Shown: positions 18,180 through 25,535 of the stretch, one piece after another
Numbering within the stretch: the stretch's first letter is position 1
How the letters are laid out: each line of letters starts with the position of its first letter
From: Funneliformis mosseae
Lineage: Eukaryota; Glomeromycota; Glomeromycetes; Glomerales; Glomeraceae
Length of the DNA: 25,535 nt
Direction of reading: 5' to 3'
Assembly (NCBI GenBank): GCA_910592005.1
Contig: CAJVPP010000845.1
Location: 1-25,535 of the forward strand
Translations under genes and position numbers: made by a program
The notes under the pieces: generated by a model
The model's database searches: none
What the model was told of the DNA's origin: nothing
What the model saw: the letters and a program-made list of their open reading frames with translations, nothing else

Positions 18180-19640
18180 AAAGGCGTGATTACTGCTATT
18201 TCAAAAATTTGACCAATAAGAGCTATAGGCACAAGCTGCTAAAAGGAGTTAATTAGAGTTAAAGAGAGAGAAGAGGAGTGTGAAAAACCAGAAAAAATCC
18301 AAAGGATTGTTTAATCATTTTCAATGTTATTTTCAATTTTTTATTTATTAAAAGCAGTATTTCTATTAATCCAAATCTCATGATAAGATGTAGAAATATC
18401 ATAATAAAGTGAAGATAAGAGACCATGTGATAAATTTATTAATAATAGACAGGCTGAGACTTTATCAGATAAGGAAGTTGATACTATGCCTTGAAGTAAG
18501 TTAAGAAACTAAAAATCATTTAATAAGAATAATAAGTTTTAGATATTAGCAAATGATATTTTATTTATAAGAGAGTTATTGTTAAGAGTATTTAATTCAG
18601 TAAAATGAGTGATAAATGTTGATTTATGTAAGGTAATCAAGTCATGAATATTCAGATCATTTTTTAAACAAAGCTAGAGTTATTCAAAATCTTCAGTTTG
18701 TGAGTGATAACAGAAACATTGTGATGAAGAATACATATTTGATATACAAGTATGTATAACCTTTAGAGTGAGAAGTATTTGAAGCAGCATTTTGATTTTA
18801 AATTTCTTTTTAGAGTATCCTATAAAAGATGTTTTACGAGAGGATTCTTCATCATTTAAGATTTTGAAAAGGAGAAACTAATCTATAGATTTGTCATAAT
18901 ATTTGTTCAAATGTAATAATGAAAGTAGAGATTCAGCTCAAGTAGCTTGTAATTTATTTTTGATAAAAATATGATGAGGAGCTATAACTGAAGTTGAGTG
19001 GTAGAAAGATAATACCCAGGATCCAGATGCTCTCTGTAAATGGATAATTGTTAAGTAAATATTTGTTTTGCTAATTTATTGACAGTATTATTAAAAGGAT
19101 CATCACTATGAGCTTTTACTTTGATAAATAAAATGGAAATATTGTTTTGTATAATGAGGCTAAATAACATTACCAAATATGAAAATAAGGTATTTTAAAA
19201 GCAGGATTAATAGATAAAGAGTCATAAAAAAGAAAAGAAAGTTTCTGAAAAAAGGAGATAACAGCTTGGGAATCAGTATAGATTTTGATATTAGAGTTTG
19301 AATGTGAAGTATAAACTGCAACTAAAATAGCAACAATTTTTGTAAGAGTAGAAGAGGGACTTTATGAAGAAAGAGTAGTATTAAAAGAAAGTGAGAGACA
19401 ATTTAGATCAGTTTGTAATCACACAATACCTAGCTGACAGTTTGAAGAATCTAGAGAGGTTAAGAAACTATCTGTATAGAATTGAAGACAGGAAGCAGAA
19501 ACAAAGTTAGATTAAGATTGTTAAGCAGATTAATTGAACAAACGTCAAATGGTAAAACATTTAAATTTGGTAAAGACTTAGTTAAATATTGATATGAATT
19601 AGTTAATTTAAATGATGCAACTTCTCATAGTATAAGATCA
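18180..19640 (-). pseudogene. 3' half of a LINE: RNase H and C-terminal zinc finger
   Basis: On the - strand, RNase H blocks follow in order: FYTDS (about 19468-19482), TKIVAILVAVYT (about 19337, where the expected catalytic Glu is Lys), IYTDSQAVISFF (about 19270-19285) and AHSDDPFNNTVNKLAK (about 19065-19112, final Asp now Asn). Downstream is a Cys/His cluster CFCYHSQTEDFE...LC (about 18670-18720), matching the CCHC found after RNase H in fungal LINEs. RT should lie upstream (above 19640) but I could not see it, so the element is truncated or unreadable there. Stops replace Trp and Gln codons throughout. Confidence 0.6.
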
Positions 19641-20190
19641 GAAAAACTGGATCTCTATCCTATATGTTTGTTATATTGAATTTTGATTTCTATATAAAAT
19701 TGTACTAGAAGTTTCATAGTACAAAAATTGTGGACATTTTTTTGAATAGTCATAATAATTGCTATGAGATTGAAGAAGTTACATCTTTTATATAGGTTAA
19801 AATTAGAGTTATATGTAACTATATAATATTATGTATAAATTGTGTTATTATCTATAGTTTTGACTTTTCTAATTATATAAGTCAAAAATTGGTTGGACTA
19901 AATAACCACAAAAGTAGAATTGTTATTGTTATTCTCTTTTAATCGAATAGTCATTAATGGTAGGTTACAAATCGATAGATAGAATGAATAGGTTGATGTC
20001 ATATTTCTAGAGGAGGTGTTAGATAAAAAACAAAATTCTAAGGTCTAAAACCAATTTGCATATAATATATTTGTATTGAGAAGTCAATTAATATTAAAAG
20101 TTGTAAAAAGATGATACTCTTGTAATTTGTTTAATTTAGATTTTATTATATAATTATCATAATAAAAATATTGCGAAACTATTGCACTTT
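19641..20190. other. AT-rich spacer, no gene found
   Basis: No protein trace stands out. AAATTGGTT near 19887 and its inverse AACCAATTT near 20050 could be inverted ends of a decayed element of about 170 bp, with a purine run AGAGGAGG followed by TGTTAGA at 20010-20024. Neither is strong enough to name. Confidence 0.3.
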
Positions 20191-21096
20191 AAAAAAAAAA
20201 ATCTATGTAAATGCAGATAAGAATTAGTAATCCTAGTTCAGTTGGTAATAACTAAATCCTATTGTGAGTTACATTACAATAGCCATAGATTTATGTCTTA
20301 CTAAGGCATAAAACTAGATAATTTTTATAAGAATTTTATATATAATTAAACATATAGGTGTATATACTAATATGAGTTAGAAACTGGTTGATTGATTTGT
20401 CAATTAATATTGATCATGCTTAAATACTAAATCTAATAGAATAAGTGAATGTAAATAAAAATAGAGATCGATAGGATTTAGTTTTCGCTGATAGGTCTAT
20501 AATAAATACTATCTTGCGTCTTCAAATTTAAAGGTCTTTACACATGTAAAAAAGTAATTATTCAGTAATTAGTAAATTGGATATCACACTGAGGTCTTAG
20601 TATCTCATGTAGCTATAGTGAGAATAAACTGCATTGCACTATCCAATTGAGCTATTACTAGAGGTAGAGGTTAGGTTTAATTTCTAGGTAACTTTGACAA
20701 TATAGGTATAACAGCTATCTACCTTTCTGAAATTCTATAAAATAAATAATATTTAAACCTTTCTAATCATATATAGATACTCTAATACTAGAGAGAGGTA
20801 ATAGTAATCCAGATATAATATTAGTAAGCATAGGGAAAATTGATAAAAGTACTTGTAGCTAATAGTGATTTATTTATTTAAATTTGACAGTGATTTTAAG
20901 ATTCTAAGATCTCTGAGAGCTAGCTCTTAAAAGATTATCCTAGGTGGTAGACTTTAGATTAGTATCAATCGAGCAGATTCTAGTTAGATCTTTGAATTTA
21001 GCCATAATCTTACAGATCTTAATAGTGAACGTAAGTTTACCTATATGAGCTATTACAATCACTATATAGAATTCTTAGTGTTCAGATACTGTAACT
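20191..21096 (+). repeat. tandem unit 1 (906-bp period) with tRNA-like boxes
   Basis: Starts with an A11 run (20191-20201). Shortly after comes an A-box-like CTAGTTCAGTTGGT at about 20233 and a decayed B box near 20288. A second tRNA-like region lies at 20635-20690: an inverted A box (read in reverse AGCTCAATTGGATAGTGC) next to a forward B-box-like GGTTTAATTTC (20674-20684). The whole unit aligns to 21097-21885 at constant offset of about 906 bp. No ORF. Confidence 0.8.
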
Positions 21097-21885
21097 AAAA
21101 AAAAAGAAATTTACGTAAATGTAGATATATTGGTATATCTAGCTCAGTTGATAATAATTGAGCTTTTATTATAAGTTACACTGCAATAGCTACAGGTTCA
21201 AGTCTTAGTTGAGCATAAAACTAAATGATTTTCTTATAAATTTTATATATAACTGAATACTCGGATATATAGACTAATATGCATTTATAACTGAACGATC
21301 GATCTATCAATTAATGTTAATTATACCTAAATACTAAATTTATAAAATAAATTAATGCAAATAAAGTTAAGGATTGATAGAAATTTAGCTTTCGCTAATA
21401 GGTTTGTAATAGATATTAAATTACGTCTTTAAATTCAAGAATCTTTATACAAATAAGAAAGTGATTAACCAGTAATTAGTAGATTAGGTATTAATATAAA
21501 GATTATAGTATTATGTAATAATAAACTGCATTACACTACTACAGCATTATTCAATTGAGTAATTATTTATAGTAGAGGCTAAGTTCAATTCCTGAGTGAA
21601 TTTGATGATATGGGTATGGTAGCTATTTACTTTTCTGAAATTTTATAAGATAATAATGTCTAAGTCTTTCTGATCATAAAAATATCCTAATACTAGACAG
21701 AAATAATAGTAATTCAGATATGATATTAGTAAATATAGGAAAAATTGATAAAAGTATTTGTAGTTAAAAGTAATTCCTTTATTTAAATTTCATAGTGATT
21801 TTGAGATTTAAGATCCCTAAAGGTTAGCTCTTAAGAGGTCTTCTAAATAGCAAACTTCAGACTAGCATTATTAATTGAATTTTAA
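21097..21885 (+). repeat. tandem unit 2, slightly truncated
   Basis: Direct repeat of unit 1, again starting at an A-rich run (21097-21105). Shared landmarks: GTAAATG(C/T)AGATA, AAACTGCATT, GATAAAAGTA(C/T)TTGTAG and (C/T)TAGCTCTTAA. By eye the copies differ at roughly a quarter of positions, mostly by transitions. The match fades after about 21885, so unit 2 lacks the last 115 or so bases. Confidence 0.8.
21133..21215 (+). promoter_or_regulatory. tRNA-like pol III promoter pair (A and B boxes)
   Basis: TAGCTCAGTTG at 21140-21150 matches the A box, with a 4-bp D-stem GCTC/GAGC closing the loop. GGTTCAAGTCT at 21195-21205 matches the B box GGTTCRANNCC apart from its last C. The spacing is near that of a tRNA with a variable arm. 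The bases at the acceptor positions (GTATATC and TTGAGCA) do not pair and no anticodon stem forms, so it is not a working tRNA gene; a tRNA-derived SINE-like head fits better. Confidence 0.5.
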
Positions 21886-22326
21886 AAATATGACTTATAA
21901 AGGTTTTAAGATTTGGTATAGAAATTTACTTTATAATCTTAAAAGCATAGCGAGCTTTAATATAATTGACTAATTTTTGCAGATTATTTTTTATTATTAC
22001 TAAAATTCTATTAGCTAATAAAATCTCATAACTTTTTAATGATTAAATTGAAAAAAAGTGTCTTTTAAATGCATTACTAAATCAATAAAAGTAAATTAAA
22101 AGAATAATTAATAAGATAATAAAATATTATAAAATAGTGTGATAAGAAAAATAGTAATTTTTATTAGTATTTCATAATGTACAAATGATTTAGCCAAATA
22201 AAAAAAGATATTTAATAAGCTAAATTTTCAATAAAATTGATTTTATTATTTTATAAAATATCAATTTTCACAAATTATATACTTATTAAAATATTTATAG
22301 CTCTTTTGAAAAGTTAATCTACATTA
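21886..22326. other. AT-rich spacer without recognisable content
   Basis: Low GC, no ORF and no inverted or direct repeat that I could see. It separates the tandem units from the antisense decayed gene. Confidence 0.6.
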
Positions 22327-24700
22327 TTATTTAAAGAAAGTTTTATCACCAATACTAATATTATCTTCAATTTTGGCATCATCCAATTCATTTATACTCT
22401 CATCGGTAACTATCTTACCAGATAAATTCAAAGTTTTCTAAAAAGTCTTATAATTGTTTTCAATTTCATTCATAAGATAATCAGTACAATTCTAATTTAA
22501 ATAAAAACATTCAAAATGATAAGCATGTTCAAAAATTAGAATATAACTTATCTCGTAAGAATTTATACAACTCTCAAAATCATAATATCTATCATTTTGA
22601 AAAGGATATACTGTATTCTAAGCTATCAGTAATATTTTAATATTAACTTGAACTTTAAGTGTTAAAAGTTCATATAATTTGGATTTTGATTATAATTCAA
22701 ATGAAACGATTTTTAATTTGCCAAGGTTCTGATAAATACCTGTAAAGAAATTTAATAGAAAAAGCATAGTATATTTTTCAAGATATTCTAGCTATTTTTC
22801 CAAATATCTAATGTTAAAATTCTCAGAAAACACAGTTGTAAAAGAGTTGTTGCTAAGCATCTTATCAATGATTCATGCATATTAAATAACCTGTTCTATA
22901 TTTATTTTTATATTTGCTATCAAAGTGAACTATAGAAGTTTTTACATAATAATCATTAAAAATATAAAAGAAATCTTTAAGAGCTTGTAAAATAGGATGA
23001 TTAATATTAGTCTAATAAAAAATATCACTTAAAAATGCCAATGGTAACTTATTGTAATGTCTATATTGATATTGATAAAAAATGACCTAAACATGAAATA
23101 AGACTTCTTTGTATGCTAGTTAATCTTTATTATAAAATAAAACAGGATAAAAATCTAAACTAATGGAATGATATTGTCTAACAAATTGATAAGATATCTA
23201 ACTTCTAGATCTTTAAAATATTCATATTTCTGCAGAATTATTGAATGCATTTAAGATTAATCTTAAAATGCTAATTTTAATAGCAAATTAATTTTATAAG
23301 GTTTTAGTTTTTTTGCTAAAATCTTCTAGTTATATTTTGCTATTTTTTAATGGGACTTAATAATAAATTTATTAATAAGGTAAAGGTGAAAGCTGGATTT
23401 TTGCTAGATGTGTCTAGAGTATCTTCATTTGTGATAGAAATTCTAGCTGGTGTAGGCTTGATGGTAAGATGTAAAACTATTGCAAAATAGAAAATCCAGT
23501 ATATAGAAGTATATACAATAATGGTAGAAAAGTTTTTATTGAAAAATGTAGGTATATGAATACTTTTATAAGTTTTATAATTCATAAATAATCAATTAAT
23601 AGATATAAATCCTTTCATAAATTAAAAGTTTGATTGTTTTCAATGTGAATGATTTTTATAATATTTATGAGTACCATCATAGTAATATAATAACTATATA
23701 TAAAGTCTCTATTTTATTATTATTCTCTTAAAAGCCTTACCAGAAATGGCATATATTCCATTTTATAATCCTAATCAAAAAGAGAATATTTATAATAAAA
23801 AAGGCATTGATGTAATATTATTATATAAAATGCTCATGAATCTTTCTTTTCTTTTTATAGCTTAATTATATAAAATAAATATGGATATTTACTAATTTGA
23901 TGCCTATATCAGAAACTCATGATGAATAAGTTGAGTGTCTCTTAATTCACAGCTACAATGATAGAATTAAAGAACATCAGGCTGATTAAAGTATAGAGAA
24001 TACAAAACTAGTAGATTTAAAAGAAGGATCCTTTCATTCGTCAAAAATTATATAGATATTCTAAAATACATAATAGACATTCACAAAAATTTAAAAAATT
24101 ATTTGAAAATGTGAGTATTAGTAATACTTATATACTATTCTAGATAACTTAATATACAGCATACCATTACTCATCATATCAATATCAAAGATTCTTCTGA
24201 AATACTAAAACAAATTTTATATATTGTTCTAATTATTAGACCTTTACATATATTCTTAAACAGTTGTGAAACTATGTTTCTTTTAAATTATCAAATCTTT
24301 AACAAGCTCTTTTATGAGATGTTTAGACATTAATCTTTTTTTATTTTTCTTATTAGTCATTTGACTTTTAGCTTGCTGGTTAGTTCCTGCTATTAATTAA
24401 TTAAAAAAATCTTTTAATGAAGGTTCAGCTTCCTTAAGCATTTTCTTAAAATCTTCTGGATTGAGAATGAGTCTTTCATTATATATACACTACTTTGTAT
24501 ACAATATTTCTACCATTAATTTAATCTTTTACCAAAAAGGATTAATTCTAAAATATTTAATTATATAAAAAAGCAATCTGAAATATAATAATAAATAATA
24601 ATTTACTTACCTAACTTCGCTTCATCAAGCTTTATACACACATCATTATATAAGGCTTTCAGTTCCTGAAATTCATCTTCAGAATAAATTATATCATTTC
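22327..24700 (-). pseudogene. decayed gene of a probable lineage-expanded family with a C-terminal Cys/His motif
   Basis: Read on the - strand, long coding traces keep frame with stops at former Gln/Trp codons. Upstream part: EDEFQELKALYNDVCIKLDE (about 24615-24680, followed by GTAAGT like a splice donor at 24610) and LNPEDFKKMLKEAEPSLKDF (24390-24470). Middle: ARISITNEDTLDTSSKNP inside a short stop-free frame (23340-23585), QYHSISLDFYPVLFYNKD, RHYNKLPLAFLSDIFY, IFNDYYV (about 22950-23190). Then NNSFTTVFSENFNIRYLEK (22790-22860), a Cys/His segment FEHAYHFECFYLN..C (22490-22540) like half a RING finger, and an acidic tail ending at the stop 22327-22329. I recall similar proteins as large families in arbuscular mycorrhizal fungi; function unknown. 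Bases 23600-24280 show no clear trace in this frame. Confidence 0.55.
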
Positions 24701-25176
24701 ATAATACATATGACCTATTTTGAAATTTCTTATATTCTCTCTAAGAATTCTTTTTGATAGTTACAAATAATTGGATAAATTAACATATTTTAGATTAGTA
24801 TTAGATTTATATAAATAATGGTAACTAGGATTGGTAAAGTCTTAGATCCTGGATCTAAAGATTTAGTTTTTAGACTAAGTCCATAGATTATTAAGTCCTA
24901 TTTTTTAGACTAATAAAGACTTAAGTCCTAACCAATTATATTAAAATTTATTTATTATAATATAATATAAATTTTTAATTAAGTTAATTTATTAAGTTAA
25001 AAATTATGTTCTATCTTTAAATTATTTTATTAAAGTAAAATAGAATTTCATAAATAGATAGTTTTAATTAGAATATTATTTACATTAAGAATACGTAATA
25101 TAAAAATTTTCTGATCTAACCTTATAAATATTTGCATTATACTCATTAACCAATTATTTATTTATATAACTTAACT

Positions 25177-25425
25177 ATGAGTTCTTTTAATAATTCAAAT
25201 AATGAACCAGAAGTTAAATCAGAATCTACTCAACTCTCTTTTAAAGATTTACAAAATTCACGTAAAACTTTATCTCTATGGAATTATATAGATTATGAAA
25301 TTAAAGATAATCTAAAAATACCTGTTTGTAAAAAGAGTAATAATGTATTTTCTAAAAAATCAGGAAATTCTACTATGGAAAGTCATTTTTTCACTCAATA
25401 TAGTATAATAATTCCAAAAATCTGA
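25177..25425 (+). pseudogene. hAT transposase N-terminus with BED-type zinc finger, truncated
   Basis: An 82-residue frame from ATG 25177. After a Ser/Asn-rich lead come SLWNYIDYEI...IPVCKKSNNVFSKKSGNS and TMESHFFTQYS, the layout of a BED finger (W-x-Y/F, Cys-x2-Cys, His-x4-His). The second Cys is Ser (AGT) and the last His is Tyr (TAT), so zinc binding is probably lost. The frame ends at TGA 25423-25425, where an Arg codon CGA would restore reading into SNQTVFNFK. The DDE/RW catalytic domain would lie beyond the window or past the GAGTC insertion. Confidence 0.6.
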
Positions 25426-25460
25426 AGTAATCAAACTGTATTTAATTTTAAGTGTACAAT

Positions 25461-25535
25461 TAGAGTTCCGAATGAGTCGAGTCGAGTCGAGTTTAAAGAC
25501 CAACTCTATTCGACTCATTTTTTTCGAGTCGAGTC
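25461..25535. repeat. GAGTC repeat array, possible terminus of another hAT-like element
   Basis: TAGAGTTCCGAATGAGTCGA opens a block with GAGTC repeated four times in a row (25474-25493) and later again twice at the end, and with the inverse CGACTC at 25512-25517. The TAGAG start and the inverted GAGTC/GACTC motifs look like a hAT-type inverted terminus inserted in the transposase coding frame. The window ends inside it, so neither its other end nor a target duplication can be checked. Confidence 0.4.

Larger units (their letters stand above)
24826..25535 (+). mobile_element. 5' end of a hAT-type transposon, runs off the window
   Basis: Starts TAGGATTGGTAAAGTCTTAG, fitting hAT termini (TAGGG...). 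Followed by subterminal repeats of AAGTCC / GGACTT and GACTAAGTCC / GACTTAAGTCC (24842-24930), including the inverted pair TTAGATCC-T-GGATCTAA (24842-24858) and the 10-bp palindrome GACTTAAGTC (24918-24927). Such arrays are transposase-binding sites in hAT elements. A BED-finger ORF follows at 25177. The 3' end lies outside the window. It is possible that 24826-24940 is a separate small MITE. Confidence 0.5.

Noticed and set aside
21133..21215. Functional tRNA gene
   Set aside because: A and B boxes and the D-stem are good, but the acceptor ends do not pair and no anticodon stem forms; the sister copy is decayed at the B box.
23340..23585. Independent small membrane-protein gene on the minus strand
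   Set aside because: The hydrophobic stretch is AT-driven, and the frame sits inside the larger antisense decayed gene; no start context or promoter supports it.
1..25535. CRISPR array, rRNA genes, prokaryotic operons
   Set aside because: No regularly spaced repeat-spacer pattern, no rRNA-like conserved blocks, and no ribosome-binding-site linked gene strings were seen.

Overview
The window looks like a transposon-rich, very AT-rich intergenic region of a eukaryotic genome, most likely a fungus. An arbuscular mycorrhizal fungus (Glomeromycotina, Rhizophagus or Gigaspora type) is my best guess. The grounds are base composition, a short GT-AG type intron, several Tc1/mariner, Ty3/gypsy, hAT and LINE relics, and a decayed protein family that I recall only from such fungi. 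The organism is inferred; nothing in the window names it. There is no sign of bacterial operons, CRISPR arrays or rRNA.

Layout. Bases 1-3000 hold the only gene that looks alive: a two-exon coding region (743-1863) for an acidic, coiled-coil-rich protein of about 356 residues that I do not recognise, with a pogo/Tigger-like MITE upstream. Bases 3000-6959 are an extreme AT desert (one 60-base stretch has no G or C) without genes; it holds two copies of a 156-bp TA-flanked MITE family and a 30-bp perfect palindrome. Bases 6960-10719 contain an LTR fragment with a 1.32-kb Tc1-like element inserted in it, then a spacer with degenerate direct repeats, then a second 1.32-kb Tc1-like element in the opposite orientation. 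Bases 10945-17181 are a heavily mutated Ty3/gypsy retrotransposon on the + strand (zinc knuckles, protease remnant, RT, RNase H, integrase, polypurine tract, 3' LTR). It is interrupted by a 1.18-kb solo LTR of its own family and by a 152-bp hAT-type MITE with a perfect 8-bp target duplication, and it is itself inserted next to an antisense RNase H of another retroelement. Bases 17661-19640 hold a zinc-finger transposase relic and the 3' half of an antisense LINE. Bases 20191-21885 are a two-unit direct tandem repeat (period 906 bp) with tRNA-like pol III box motifs. Bases 22327-24700 are an antisense decayed gene of a probable lineage-expanded family. From 24826 to the window end there is the 5' end of a hAT transposon with a BED-type zinc-finger ORF, into which a second hAT-like end with GAGTC repeats seems to have inserted.

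How it fits together: apart from the first gene, the window is a layered graveyard of mobile elements. The common thread is that the damage in the older elements is strongly biased to C:G to T:A changes: Trp and Gln codons became stops, zinc-binding Cys became Tyr, and one RT catalytic Asp became Asn. That resembles repeat-induced point mutation or cytosine-methylation decay and could explain the extreme AT content. Younger insertions such as the hAT MITE at 15773-15924 show much less of it.
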